The notes: generated by a model not told the origin, from the sequence alone. Positions 7,728 to 16,412 are shown, counted from the stretch's first letter. The stretch is 64,000 bases of DNA from Nonomuraea sp. PA05 (GCF_008086045.1 NZ_VSEY01000020.1:62001-126000), one strand, 5' to 3'. Made by a program: numbers and translations.

Positions 7728-7850
7728 GTGCCTGCGCCCCCGTGCCTGCGCCCGCCCCCGTGTTTGCCCGTGCCTGCGCCCCCGTGCCTGCGCCCGCCCC
7801 CGTGCTTGCCCATGCCTGTGCCCGCCCCCGCGCCCGTGCCTGCCCGTGCC
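7728..7850 (+). repeat. 42-bp tandem repeat in a convergent gene gap
   Basis: A 42-bp unit, itself built from GTGCCTGCGCCC-like blocks, starts at 7728 and recurs at 7770 with one mismatch, followed by a degenerate third copy to about 7850. It separates the converging LysR gene and the gene at 7907. One strand is almost free of A. It carries no spacers and is not a CRISPR array. Confidence 0.85.
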
Positions 7851-7906
7851 CGCGCTCGGGCCTCGTGAGGCTGCGCCGCGCCCTGTGAGCCCGTGCCGCC
7901 CTTGGG

Positions 7907-8521
7907 TCAGTCGGTGATCTGGGGGCCGCTGACCTTGTCCAGAAGGCGGGCCAGGCGCTCGCGCAGTCGCGGGCGCTGCTCCAGCTCGCCCGCCGCCGCG
8001 CTCACCAGGTGTTGCGCCCCGTCGAACGTCACCAGCCCGTCGCGCGGCACCGCGATCGCGTCGTGCGCCAGCCCGGCCAGCTCCGGGTCGCCGCCCCCGA
8101 TGCCCCCGGTGCCCTCGATCGCCAGGATGGTCGCACCCGTCCTGCGCGCGTCGTCCACGCGTTCCAGCAGCGGGACGGGAGCCTGCTGCTCCGACAGCAC
8201 GAACAGCGTCTCCCCCCGGGCCGCCCGCTCCAGCCGGTCGAGGCCGACGCTCAGGTGCGCGGGCGCCCCAGGAGGAGGGTCCCACCGCACCAGGGTGGGT
8301 GTGAGCTGCGACAGGCCGGAGAGGCGGGCCTCGTCGGCGAGGTGCGCGGTCAGGTGCCAGGGCTCGTCGTCGGGCGTGCCCACCAGCAGCAGGCCCCCGG
8401 GCGAGCGCGTGGTGCGCAGGGCCAGGCCCAGCTGGCGGGCGCGGTCGAGCCAGCCCGTCTCGGCGAGGAGCTCGCGCAGGAGGGCGACCGATCCTGAGTC
8501 CATGTCTCCATGGTGCCTCAC
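7907..8521 (-). CDS. Conserved actinobacterial protein, possibly SIS-like fold
   Basis: This 204-residue cytosolic protein has no signal or membrane segment. It contains GGLLLVGTPDDEPWHLTAHL, a TPTLVRWDPPPGAPAHL stretch, GETLFVLSEQQAP and DDARRTGATILAIEG. The last resembles the 'DDAR..GA.ILAI' strand-helix of sugar isomerase (SIS) domains, where phosphosugars bind, so a SIS-like fold is possible. No active site is evident and I would not assign a reaction. Start is either GTG at 8521 (no Shine-Dalgarno) or ATG at 8503 (GGAG only two bases away). It is a single-gene unit convergent with the LysR gene. Confidence 0.6.
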   Translation of the reverse strand: MRHHGDMDSGSVALLRELLAETGWLDRARQLGLALRTTRSPGGLLLVGTPDDEPWHLTAHLADEARLSGLSQLTPTLVRWDPPPGAPAHLSVGLDRLERAARGETLFVLSEQQAPVPLLERVDDARRTGATILAIEGTGGIGGGDPELAGLAHDAIAVPRDGLVTFDGAQHLVSAAAGELEQRPRLRERLARLLDKVSGPQITD

Positions 8522-8593
8522 CCGAGGTGAGCGGGGTGATTGATTCGGGAGTGATGTGTTGACACGAGGTGTGTTTCTCCGTCATTTCAGGCC

Positions 8594-8621
8594 TTGACAT
8601 TGAGTTACCCTCGGGTAACGA
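8594..8621 (+). promoter_or_regulatory. Lipase promoter with overlapping palindromic operator
   Basis: TTGACA (8594-8599) and TAACGA (8616-8621) are separated by 16 bp. A perfect 16-bp palindrome GTTACCC-TC-GGGTAAC (8604-8619) covers the spacer and most of the -10 box, the classic position for a repressor. A second TTGACA lies upstream at 8559-8564. No repressor gene is adjacent. Confidence 0.65.
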
Positions 8622-8676
8622 TCGGCTCGCGGCGCCGCCGTCCCAAGTGGTTGATCCTCACGGAGAGGGGCGGCAC

Positions 8677-9822
8677 ATGAAGTCACGTGTGCGCGTCAGC
8701 ATGTCCATGATCCTGTTATCGATCATGTCGCTTCTCATCGCGGCACCCGCTCGCGCCGCCGCACCAGGAGACGTCGTCTCCGCCCAGCCCACCACGGTCT
8801 ACCTCCTTCCGGGCAAGCTGCTGGAGGTCCCCGTCAACGCCTGGCACCTGCGCTACAACTCCACATCCGCCACCGGCGCGCTCAACACCGTCTCCGGCAC
8901 CCTCCTCGTGCCCAAGGCCGGCTACCCGCTCGGCGCCCGCCCCGTCATCGGCTACGCCTTCGGCACCCACGGGCTCGGCGACCAGTGCGCGCCGTCCGCC
9001 AGCATGAGTCAGGGCGGGGAGGCCGAGCTGGCGCTGGTCAGCCTGTTCCTGCTCAAGGGGTACGCGGTCGCGATGACCGACTACGAAGGGCTCGGCACGC
9101 CGGGGACGCACACGTACATGGTAGGGATCTCGCAGGGGCACGCCGTGCTCGACGCGATCAGGGCCGCCACCCGCGTGTCCGGCGCCGGGCTGTCGGCCCG
9201 CGCGCCCGTCGGCGTCATGGGCTACTCCCAGGGCGGCGCGTCCGCCGCCTGGGCCGCCCAGCTCCAGCCCTCGTACGCGCCCGAGCTGCGGCTGCGCGGC
9301 GTGGCGGCCGGCGGGGTGCCCGCCGACCTGCACGCCGTCGCCCAGCACCTGGACGGCGCCCCCGACTTCGGCCTCGCTGCCGCCGCCGGGGTCGGGCTCG
9401 ACGCCGCCTACCCCGAGCTGGACCTCGAAGCCGACCTCAACGACCGGGGCCGCGCGCTGCTCGCCGACGCCGCCGACGACTGCGTGGGCGACCTGAGCAA
9501 GCTGGCCGGGCTCCGCTTCTCCGACCTCAGCCCCATCGACCTGCTCAACCAGCCCAAGTGGCTGACCCGCCTGGCCGAGAACCGGCTCGGCGCCACCACG
9601 CCGCGCGTGCCCATGTTCCTCTACCACGCGCGCGGCGACCAGATCATCCCGCTCGCGGTCGGGGCCACGCTGCGCACCGAGTACTGCGCGGCGGGCGCGC
9701 GGGTGCGCTGGCTCTCACTGCCGGCGCCCGACCACGTCACAGGAGCCATCGAAGGCGGCCCTGTCGCCATCGAATGGCTGGCCCTGCGGATCCTCGGCCT
9801 GCCCGCCTCCAGCAACTGCTGA
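8677..9822 (+). CDS. Secreted lipase / alpha-beta hydrolase (LIP family)
   Basis: The ATG at 8677 is chosen because GGAGAGGGG lies six bases upstream and a signal peptide follows at once (KSRVRVSMSMILLSIMSLLIAAPARAAA). The mature ~350-residue protein has the secretory lipase layout: GYAFGTHGLGDQCAPS oxyanion region, nucleophile elbow GYSQGG, catalytic Asp in HARGDQIIP and His in PAPDHVTG. Cys residues near both ends (QCAPS, EYCAAG, final NC) could form disulfides. It is expected to hydrolyse esters or lipids outside the cell. A strong promoter with an operator lies 56 bp upstream, so expression is probably repressible. Confidence 0.88.
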   Translation: MKSRVRVSMSMILLSIMSLLIAAPARAAAPGDVVSAQPTTVYLLPGKLLEVPVNAWHLRYNSTSATGALNTVSGTLLVPKAGYPLGARPVIGYAFGTHGLGDQCAPSASMSQGGEAELALVSLFLLKGYAVAMTDYEGLGTPGTHTYMVGISQGHAVLDAIRAATRVSGAGLSARAPVGVMGYSQGGASAAWAAQLQPSYAPELRLRGVAAGGVPADLHAVAQHLDGAPDFGLAAAAGVGLDAAYPELDLEADLNDRGRALLADAADDCVGDLSKLAGLRFSDLSPIDLLNQPKWLTRLAENRLGATTPRVPMFLYHARGDQIIPLAVGATLRTEYCAAGARVRWLSLPAPDHVTGAIEGGPVAIEWLALRILGLPASSNC

Positions 9823-9922
9823 GCCTTGCGGCGGATCTCGGGCCGCCCGCCACCTGCCACGGCTGAGGCCCGCCACGGACCCACCCGGCCCTCGTGCCGG
9901 GTGGGCCTGGCATGATCTGGAT

Positions 9923-10576
9923 ATGACAGACGTGAACGGACTTTCCATCGCCATCCTCGGCGGCACCGGTGACCAGGGCAAGGGGCTGGCGCGGCGGTTC
10001 GCGCTGGCCGGGCATCCGGTGCTGATCGGCTCGCGCAGCGCCCAGCGGGCCCAGGAGGCCGCCGACTCCATCGGGTCGGGCGCCACGGGCGACGAGAACG
10101 CGGCCGTCGCCGCGCGGGCCGACATCGTCATCGTGGCGGTGCCGTACGAGGGGCACAAGGCGCTGCTGGAGTCCCTGCGATCCGAGCTGGCCGGGAAGAT
10201 CGTGGTCGACTGCGTCAACCCGCTCGGCTTCGACAAGCAGGGCGCCTACGCGCTGCCCGTCGAGGAGGGCAGCGCCGCCCAGCAGGCCGCCGCCGTGCTG
10301 CCGGACAGCCGGGTGGTGGCCGCGTTCCACCACGTGTCGGCCGTGGTGCTGATGGACCCGGCTGTGGACAAGGTGGACCTCGACGTGCTGGTGCTGGGGG
10401 ACGATCGGGAGGCCACCGACACCGTGCAGGCGCTGGCCGAGGTGATTGCGGGGGTGCGGGGGGTGTACGGGGGGCGGTTGCGCAACGCTCACCAGATCGA
10501 GGCGCTGACCGCCAACATCATCTCGGTGAACCGCCGGTACAAGGCGCACGCCGGGCTGCGCATCACCGACATCTGA
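9923..10576 (+). CDS. npdG: NADPH-dependent F420 reductase
   Basis: The 217-residue protein begins with a dinucleotide fold suited to NADP: ILGGTGDQGKGLARRFALAG followed by IGSRS, whose Arg/Ser contact the 2'-phosphate. It then carries VAVPYEGH, VVDCVNPLGF and AAFHHVSAVVLMDPA, the motifs of F420:NADP oxidoreductases, which move hydride between NADPH and the deazaflavin F420 in the cytosol. F420 is a standard actinomycete cofactor used in redox steps including antibiotic synthesis. It is a single gene; the 100-bp gap before it shows no clear promoter. Confidence 0.9.
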   Translation: MTDVNGLSIAILGGTGDQGKGLARRFALAGHPVLIGSRSAQRAQEAADSIGSGATGDENAAVAARADIVIVAVPYEGHKALLESLRSELAGKIVVDCVNPLGFDKQGAYALPVEEGSAAQQAAAVLPDSRVVAAFHHVSAVVLMDPAVDKVDLDVLVLGDDREATDTVQALAEVIAGVRGVYGGRLRNAHQIEALTANIISVNRRYKAHAGLRITDI

Positions 10577-10629
10577 CGGTCGCTCGACCGGACGCCGCAC
10601 GCGTGGCGCACGCGTGGGCGAGCGCGCGC

Positions 10630-10673
10630 CGCACGTACGCCGCACGTACGCCGCACGTACGCCGCACGCAAGC
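10630..10673 (+). repeat. 11-bp tandem repeat, four copies
   Basis: CGCACGTACGC is repeated head to tail three times and once more with two changes. It lies in the convergent gap after npdG. GTAC-rich palindromic units could form small hairpins, but no terminator with a U-tract is seen here. Confidence 0.9.
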
Positions 10674-10762
10674 CGCACCCATGGCGCGCACACACGCCGC
10701 GCGTGGCGTCAGGCGCGGTGCTGCTGGATGCCAGGCGTCGTTCGGGGCCGGGCTCGCAGGCG

Positions 10763-11368
10763 TTACAGCCAGCCCGCGTCCTCGGCGATCCGGATGGCGT
10801 CGATCTTGTTGCGGGCGCCCGTCTTCGTGATCGCCCCCGTGAGGTAGTTGCGCACGGTGCCGGGGGACAGGTGCAGGCGGGCGGCGATCTCCTCGGCCGA
10901 CGCGCCCCTGGCGGCCTCCTTGAGTACCGTCGACTCCCGGGGCGTCAGCGGGCTCTCGCCGTACTCCATGGCCGAGGAGACCAGCTCCGCGTCCAGCACG
11001 CGCAGCCCGGCGGCGGTGCGCCTGATGGACTCCGCCAGCCGGTCGCCCGGCGCGTCCTTGACCAGGAACGCCTCGATGCCGGCGGCCAGCGCCCTGCGCA
11101 CCTGCCCCGGCTGGCCCATGGCCGTGAGGACCAGGATCCGGCAGGACGGCAGGCGTTCGCGGAGCGTGGCGGCGGCGGTGATGCCGTCCATGACCGGCAG
11201 GTCGATGTCCACGACCGCGACGTCGGGACGGACCCGCAGTGCCTCGGGGACGATCTCGTCGCCGCGGGTGACCTCCGCGACCACCTCGATGTCGGGCTCC
11301 AGGCGGAGCAGGGCGGTCAGGGCGGCGCGGATCATGTGCATGTCCTCGGCGAGCAGCACCCTGATCAT
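10763..11368 (-). CDS. NarL/DesR-type response regulator
   Basis: The 201-residue protein has a receiver domain (residues ~1-118: acidic pair in LLAEDMHM, phospho-acceptor in VVDIDLP, Lys in FLVKDAP) and a C-terminal LuxR-type HTH (LTPRESTVLKEAARGASAEEIAARLHLSPGTVRNYL). It resembles DesR, which switches lipid desaturase genes or ABC exporters. Its start overlaps the sensor kinase gene upstream by 4 bp, and the whole block 14184-10763 (ATPase, permease, kinase, regulator) reads as one operon. It probably controls that exporter. Confidence 0.93.
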   Translation of the reverse strand: MIRVLLAEDMHMIRAALTALLRLEPDIEVVAEVTRGDEIVPEALRVRPDVAVVDIDLPVMDGITAAATLRERLPSCRILVLTAMGQPGQVRRALAAGIEAFLVKDAPGDRLAESIRRTAAGLRVLDAELVSSAMEYGESPLTPRESTVLKEAARGASAEEIAARLHLSPGTVRNYLTGAITKTGARNKIDAIRIAEDAGWL

Positions 11369-12543
11369 GTCGCGACCTCGACGGCCAGGAGGAAGCCGCC
11401 CTCGCCGGTCGGGGCGGCCGTGCAGGAACCGCCCGCCTGCGCCGCCCGCTCGGCCAGCCCCATCAGGCCGCTCCCCGTCAGGTTGTTTCCCGCTGGGCTG
11501 CTCCCCGCGAGGCCGGGCTCGCGGGCTGTGCTGCCGTCGGCCGCGTCACCGGTGGGGCCGGGGCCGGTGGGGGCGGGGTCGGTGGGGGCGCCGTCGTTGG
11601 CGACCTCCAGCCGCACCGTCCCGCCGTGCAGGGACGTGGTGATGGTGCAGGTGGTGGCCCGGCTGTGGCGCAGGACGTTCGTGACGCCCTCGCGTACGGC
11701 CCAGGCCAGCGCCTCCTCCGACCGCCTGGGCAGCCGCACGTCCGCCAGGTTCGCCTGCGCGCCCACCCCCGACGACTCCAGCAGCGCCACCGCCCGGTCC
11801 ACCTCGCCCGCCAGCGACAGCTCCCGGTAGCCCCTGGCGACCTGCCGCACGTCCTGGGCAGCGTCCCTGGCCACCTGCGCCAGCTCGCCCACCTCCGTGC
11901 GCGCCGCGCCAGGGTCGCGGTCGATGAGGCGTCCGGCCAGGTCGCCCTTGAGGGCGATCGCGGTGAGGCTGCGACCCAGGCCGTCGTGCAGGTCGCGGGA
12001 GATGCGCAGCCGTTCCTTGAGGACCGCGGCCTCCGCCAGCTCGGCCCTGGCCTGCTCCAGCTCGACCGTCACCCGGACGAACCGGACCAGGGCGTAGATC
12101 ATGGCGCCCGTGGTCGCGATGGTGGCCACGTAGAAGAACGTGACGTGCGCGGCCATCAGGCCCCACCACATCCGGGTGCCCTCGCTCAGCATCATCAGCC
12201 CGACCAGCGCGCCGCCCCAGCGCAGCGGCAGCAGCACCAGCACCGATCCGGCGAGCAGCGGCGCGGTCAGCGCCGACATGCCGCCGGGCAGGAGCAGGTC
12301 GGGCAGGTAGGTGGCGACGGCCTGCAGCACCAGCGTCGCGGGGAAGAACGGCGGGCGCACTCCGCGCAGGCCGGCCCGCATGTTCACGTAATGGGTGACG
12401 ACGACCGCGGCCATGGACAGCACGGCCAGCACGCCGTAGTAGGCGCTCTGCAGGAAGTAGACGAGGGTGATCGCCGTGTACGCGCACGAGACCCCCGTGA
12501 TGAGCACGCTCGCCAGGCGGCGGGCGGCGGAGGAGGAGAGCAC
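11365..12543 (-). CDS. DesK-like sensor histidine kinase
   Basis: The protein has five or so N-terminal membrane helices (ASVLITGVSCAYTAITLVYF, GVLAVLSMAAVVVTHYV, TLVLQAVATYLPDLLL and others), a coiled segment from about residue 160, the phospho-acceptor His in ISRDLHDGLGRSLTAIALKG, and an ATPase domain with an N-box (EGVTNVLRHSRA). Between the G-boxes lies a Gly/Pro/Thr-rich low-complexity insert (TDPAPTGPGPTG). GTG at 12543 gives 392 residues; an in-frame GTG at 12582 is possible. The gene starts just after the permease stop and overlaps the response regulator by 4 bp. Confidence 0.9.
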   Translation of the reverse strand: MLSSSAARRLASVLITGVSCAYTAITLVYFLQSAYYGVLAVLSMAAVVVTHYVNMRAGLRGVRPPFFPATLVLQAVATYLPDLLLPGGMSALTAPLLAGSVLVLLPLRWGGALVGLMMLSEGTRMWWGLMAAHVTFFYVATIATTGAMIYALVRFVRVTVELEQARAELAEAAVLKERLRISRDLHDGLGRSLTAIALKGDLAGRLIDRDPGAARTEVGELAQVARDAAQDVRQVARGYRELSLAGEVDRAVALLESSGVGAQANLADVRLPRRSEEALAWAVREGVTNVLRHSRATTCTITTSLHGGTVRLEVANDGAPTDPAPTGPGPTGDAADGSTAREPGLAGSSPAGNNLTGSGLMGLAERAAQAGGSCTAAPTGEGGFLLAVEVAT

Positions 12544-12551
12544 GACGTCGA

Positions 12552-13271
12552 TTATGACCTGCGGGGTTCCCAGCGGAACCACAGCCGTAGCGCCAGGACG
12601 CCCGCGACGGCCCAGCCGGCCAGCGCGGCGAACGGCACGAGGAGGTCGCCGGTCCTGACCGCGTCCACGACGAGGGTGGTGGGCAGCAGGTCGAGGACGG
12701 GACGCAGCCACGACGGCACCGGGATGGGCCCCATCGCGCCCGCCGACACGGCGGCGACCAGGAAGACCGGCATGGTGTAGGCGGCGGCCAGCTCCGCGCG
12801 CGGGATCGCCGCCGTGTAGGCGGCCCCGAGCAGGGCCATCACGGCGGAGCCCGCGATCGTGACGGCGGCGAACGCCAGGGGGTCGACGGGGAGCGGGACG
12901 CCGGCGGACAGCCGCACGGCCACCGTGCACGCCGCGATCAGCAGGATGGTCTGGGTGGCTGTGCTGGCGATCTGGCCCAGCAGGAGCTGTCCGTCGGTCA
13001 GCCGGGTGGAGCGCAGCCGCTTGAGGACGAGCTGGTCGCGGCGGGCCGTCAGGGCGACGGTGATGTTCATGAACGCGGTGATCGCCAGCAGGATCGCGAT
13101 CGAGCTCTGGGCGAGCGCCGTGGCGTTGGCGGCGCCCTGCGCGGTGACGTGCCGCATCAGCGTGGGCAGGCCCACGGCCAGGCCGACCGGGGTGACGACC
13201 GAGGCGAACAGCATGGACTTGTCCCGCCAGAACAGGCGGGTGCCGAGCCGGTAGGTGGCGGTCAGGCTCAT
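12552..13271 (-). CDS. ABC-2 type transporter permease
   Basis: The 239-residue integral membrane protein has about six helices and the ABC-2 pattern: an N-terminal segment (YRLGTRLFWRDKSMLFASVV), a cytosolic Arg-rich stretch (RRDQLVLKRLRSTRLTDGQ) that contacts the ATPase, and a C-terminal helix run. It should pair with the ATPase encoded just upstream to export a lipid, peptide or drug. The start codon region (ATGAGCC) is one copy of a 35-bp tandem duplication shared with the end of the ATPase gene. Confidence 0.9.
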   Translation of the reverse strand: MSLTATYRLGTRLFWRDKSMLFASVVTPVGLAVGLPTLMRHVTAQGAANATALAQSSIAILLAITAFMNITVALTARRDQLVLKRLRSTRLTDGQLLLGQIASTATQTILLIAACTVAVRLSAGVPLPVDPLAFAAVTIAGSAVMALLGAAYTAAIPRAELAAAYTMPVFLVAAVSAGAMGPIPVPSWLRPVLDLLPTTLVVDAVRTGDLLVPFAALAGWAVAGVLALRLWFRWEPRRS

Positions 13272-13321
13272 CGGGCGCTCATCTCCTGGAAGGTGGCCGG
13301 GCTCATCGGGCGCTCATCTCC
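13265..13321. repeat. 35-bp period tandem duplication spanning ATPase stop and permease start
   Basis: The 22-base block holding the end of the ATPase gene and the start of the permease gene occurs at 13265-13286 and again at 13300-13321. Each copy contains CGATGAGCC, in which ATPase stop (TGA) and permease start (ATG) would overlap. Duplication has pulled the two apart. Confidence 0.85.
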
Positions 13322-14184
13322 AGGAACAGGTCCTCCAGGGTGGCGGCGCGGACCTCCAGGCCCGCCAGGCGCAGCCCGCGCTCGGCCGCCCAGGTCAGCA
13401 GGGTCTGGGCGGCCAGGTCGGGGTCCTCGGCGCGGCACACGGCGAGCCCCTGCTCGACGGTGACGGGCAGCGGCAGGGCGCCGGGGTTCACGTTCGCGGG
13501 CAGCCGGAAGGCCACCCGTCCGCTGCGGGCCGCGAGCGTCTCGGCCATCCCGCCGGAGGCCACGACGCGGCCCTCGTCCATGATCGCCATCGAGGAGGCC
13601 AGCCGCTGCGCCTCCTCCAGGTAGTGCGTGGTCAGCAGGACCGTGGTGCCCTGGCGGGCCAGGTCGCGGATGACGGTCCAGGTGGCGGCGCGCGCCTCGG
13701 GGTCCATGCCGGTGGTCGGCTCGTCGAGGAAGAGCAGGTCGGGGCGGCCCAGGAGGGCCAGCGCCAGGTCCAGCCTGCGCTTCTCGCCGCCGGAGAGCTG
13801 CCGCACCTTGGTGCCGGCCCTGGCGCGCAGCCCGGCCAGCTCCAGCGCCTCGTCGCGGGGCCTGGGCGCGGAGGTGAACTCGCGCCAGGTGTCGACGGTC
13901 CGGGCGACCGTCAGGTCAGGGAAGAACCCGGCCTCCTGCAGCATGACACCGGTGCGCAGGCGGACGGCGGCGCGGTCGGTGTGCGGGTCGAGGCCGAGCA
14001 CCCGCACCGTGCCGGCGTCGGGCCGCTGGAACCCGGCCAGCACCTCGATCGTGGTGGTCTTGCCCGCGCCGTTCCTGCCGAGCAGCGCGAAGATCTCTCC
14101 CTCGGCCACCTCGAACGAGATGCCCTTCACCGCCTCGAAACCCTGATGGCTCTTGCTGAGCCCGCTCACGTCGATCGCTGTCAT
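13303..14184 (-). CDS. ABC transporter ATP-binding protein
   Basis: This 293-residue ATPase shows Walker A GRNGAGKTTT, Q-loop MLQEAGFF, signature LSGGEKRRLDLALALLG, Walker B LLFLDEPTTGMD and the switch His in LLTTHYLEEA. The ~75-residue C-terminal extension ending in LEDLFLEMSAR is typical of ABC-2 exporters of the daunorubicin/bacitracin type. ATG at 14184 is the usual family start (TAIDVSGLSK); a GTG nine bases further out is in frame. It is the first gene of the exporter/two-component operon. Nothing identifies the cargo. Confidence 0.93.
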   Translation of the reverse strand: MTAIDVSGLSKSHQGFEAVKGISFEVAEGEIFALLGRNGAGKTTTIEVLAGFQRPDAGTVRVLGLDPHTDRAAVRLRTGVMLQEAGFFPDLTVARTVDTWREFTSAPRPRDEALELAGLRARAGTKVRQLSGGEKRRLDLALALLGRPDLLFLDEPTTGMDPEARAATWTVIRDLARQGTTVLLTTHYLEEAQRLASSMAIMDEGRVVASGGMAETLAARSGRVAFRLPANVNPGALPLPVTVEQGLAVCRAEDPDLAAQTLLTWAAERGLRLAGLEVRAATLEDLFLEMSAR

Positions 14185-14229
14185 GCCTCCCACTGTCGCC
14201 AGGAGCGGGAACGGGCGACAGTGAAGAAT

Positions 14230-14919
14230 TCACGACTTCCTGGAGAGTTTGAGCAGCGCGTCGGTGACGCCCTCGGGATCGACGATCTGGTGCAGGTGCA
14301 TGCCGGGCACCCGGGTCACCGGCCAGCCGCGGCGGGCCGCCTCCTCGGCCACCCCGTCGTACGGCGGGCCGTACCACAGGCAGGAGCACCTGACGGAGTC
14401 CCATCCGGCGGGCACGGGGATCGGCTGCGTGTAGTAGTCGAGCGGCAGCCGCGGCTGCTCCGCGGCCACCCTGATCCGGACGACCGGGTCGGGCAGCATG
14501 GCCACCACGTCCTCCTCGTCCCACCAGTCGGTCCAGCGCGGCAGCACGCCCTCGGGGCCCGCCAGGTCGTGCAGGAACGGCAGGAACGACTCCTCCGCGG
14601 TCTTGACCAGCCCTTCGCCCGGCGGGATGTGCGCGTCCGCGAACACGCACGCCACCACCCGCTCACCCAGCCCTTCCTTGATCACCGGCAGGAAGAAGCC
14701 GGCGTTGCTGTGCACGACCAGCACGAGGGGGCCGTCGGCGGGGACGGCGGCGCGCACCGCCGCCACCACCCTCGGCCAGTAGGGCGCCCCGCCCGCCGAC
14801 ACGCCGGTCAGGTCGGGCACCACGGCGGCATGCCCGCGGCGCTCCAGCGACTCGGCCACCGCAGCCCACGTCGCGGGCCCGACGGAGGGGCTGTGCACGA
14901 GTACGAACGTCGTCTGCAT
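14230..14919 (-). CDS. Alpha/beta hydrolase, small esterase-like
   Basis: The 229-residue protein begins with a typical hydrolase strand and oxyanion region (TFVLVHSPSVGPATWAAVAESL) and has LVVHSNAGF, where a Ser lies at the elbow in an unusual H-S-N-A-G context. A C-terminal VPGMHLHQIVDPE supplies a candidate catalytic His. No signal peptide is present. Substrate is unknown. It is followed on the same strand in the transcription direction by the exporter operon start with a 45-bp gap, and its own start lies beyond the MocR stop. Confidence 0.75.
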   Translation of the reverse strand: MQTTFVLVHSPSVGPATWAAVAESLERRGHAAVVPDLTGVSAGGAPYWPRVVAAVRAAVPADGPLVLVVHSNAGFFLPVIKEGLGERVVACVFADAHIPPGEGLVKTAEESFLPFLHDLAGPEGVLPRWTDWWDEEDVVAMLPDPVVRIRVAAEQPRLPLDYYTQPIPVPAGWDSVRCSCLWYGPPYDGVAEEAARRGWPVTRVPGMHLHQIVDPEGVTDALLKLSRKS

Positions 14920-14931
14920 GCATCCAGCCTT

Positions 14932-16353
14932 TCAGACGACGAGGGGGTGGCGGGAGACCGTTCTGCCCGCTCCGTCGTAGGAGGCCCAGGCCGCGGCCAG
15001 GTTGTTCACCGCCCGCGAAAGCTCGTCCTCGGGGAAGAGGAAGTGCAGCCGCATGTGATCGGCGTAGGCGCCCAGCGGGTCGAAGGAGCGGCCCGGCGGC
15101 ACCGCGACGCCGTGCCTGAGCGCCACCTGGGAGAAGGAGTCGACGTCGCCGTGCGGGACGCGTACCCAGATGGTCTGGCCGCCGAGCGCGGGCTCGAACG
15201 TCCAGGACGGCAGGCGGGCGCGCAACTCGGCGCACAGGTGGTCGTGGCGGCGGCGCAGCGTGGCGAGCTGCCCGGCGCGCACCTCGTCCAGGCGGCGCAG
15301 CAGCGCGGCGGCGGCGAGCTGGCTGATCACCTCGCCGCCGAGGTCGTGCACGGCGCGCAGCCTGGCCAGCCGCGAGATCAGCGGCGCCGCCGCGCGGACC
15401 CAGCCGACCCGCAGCCCGCCCCACACCAGCTTGCTCAGCGAGCCGACCGTGATGACGTGCTCGCCCCGGTGGAACGCCGCCAGCGGCGCGGGCGTCTCGC
15501 CCGAGAAGCACAGCTCGGCGCGGACCTCGTCGTCGATCAGCGGCACGTCGTGCCCGGCCGCCAGCGTGGCCAGCCGCCTGCGGGACGGATTGTCCATGAT
15601 CGCGCCGTCCGGGTTGCGCACCGAGGGCACGAAGTAGGCCAGCGCCGGCTGCTCGCGCACGTCCTCGACGCTCGCGGCCGGTTTGACGACCGCGGCCGCG
15701 TGCCTGAACGCCTCCAGCGCGCCGGGATAGGTCGGCGTCTCGGCCAGCACCGTGTCACCCGGCGCCACCAGCAGCCCGGTGAGCAGGGTGAGCGCCTGCT
15801 GGGCGCCCGTCGTCACGATGATCTCGTCGGGCGTCGTGGGCAGGCCGCGGCCGGTGTAGTACGCGGCCAGCGCCGCCCGCAGCTCCGGGTTGCCCGCCGG
15901 CTGGTACCCCATCTCGTGCAGCGAGGCCAGCCGGTGGGCGGCCTCGGCGTACGCCTCCTGCAGCGCGGGCGGCGGGTCGTGCGGGGCGGCGCACGTCAGG
16001 AGCTGCACGTTGTCCGGCGGATGCAGGATGTGCAGCAGCAGCGGGTTGACCGTCACGCCGTCGGCCGCGCGCGTGGCGGGCAGGTCGAGCGGGGCGACCC
16101 TGGTGCCGCTGCCCTGGCGGCGCACCAGCCGGCCCTCCTGCTGCAGCAGGTCGTACGCGGCCACCACCGTGCCCCGGCCCACCGCCAGCCGCCTGGCCAG
16201 CACCCGGTCAGGGGGCAGCGCCTCGTCCGGAGCCAGCACGCCGTCGTCGATCAGCGCCCGCAGGCGCACGGCGAGCAGCAGGTACAGCGGCCCGCGCCCG
16301 GACGCCCAGCGGCCGAGCAGATCGACCAGGTCATCGAGATTGGCCCCAATCAT
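14932..16353 (-). CDS. MocR-type regulator (GntR HTH fused to aminotransferase domain)
   Basis: The 473-residue protein has a GntR winged HTH (residues ~20-80: ALPPDRVLARRLAVGRGTVV, YDLLQQEGRLVRRQGSGTRV) fused to a fold-type I PLP domain with Asp in PLIDDEVRAE and Lys in TVGSLSKLVWGGLRVGW. Such proteins use PLP or its adducts as effector. ATG at 16353 follows CAGAAT by six bases, indicating leaderless transcription. It diverges from a PLP-dependent sulfur amino-acid enzyme, its likely target; ATTGG-type repeats flank the start, with ATTGGTCC and ATTGGGGCC spaced one helical turn apart. Confidence 0.92.
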   Translation of the reverse strand: MIGANLDDLVDLLGRWASGRGPLYLLLAVRLRALIDDGVLAPDEALPPDRVLARRLAVGRGTVVAAYDLLQQEGRLVRRQGSGTRVAPLDLPATRAADGVTVNPLLLHILHPPDNVQLLTCAAPHDPPPALQEAYAEAAHRLASLHEMGYQPAGNPELRAALAAYYTGRGLPTTPDEIIVTTGAQQALTLLTGLLVAPGDTVLAETPTYPGALEAFRHAAAVVKPAASVEDVREQPALAYFVPSVRNPDGAIMDNPSRRRLATLAAGHDVPLIDDEVRAELCFSGETPAPLAAFHRGEHVITVGSLSKLVWGGLRVGWVRAAAPLISRLARLRAVHDLGGEVISQLAAAALLRRLDEVRAGQLATLRRRHDHLCAELRARLPSWTFEPALGGQTIWVRVPHGDVDSFSQVALRHGVAVPPGRSFDPLGAYADHMRLHFLFPEDELSRAVNNLAAAWASYDGAGRTVSRHPLVV

Positions 16354-16412
16354 GGACCAATTCTGCCGCATTGGCTCTGATGTCGGATCTCCGGGCGATG
16401 GATCCTGAGAAC

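Noticed and set aside
7728..7850. Possible CRISPR array
   Set aside because: Units are directly adjacent with no spacers and differ by a few bases; no cas genes are present in the window.
13255..16380. A 1041-codon open frame on the plus strand
   Set aside because: It lies opposite the ABC ATPase, hydrolase and MocR genes, has His/Arg/Gln-rich composition without any domain, and is a by-product of GC-rich codon bias.
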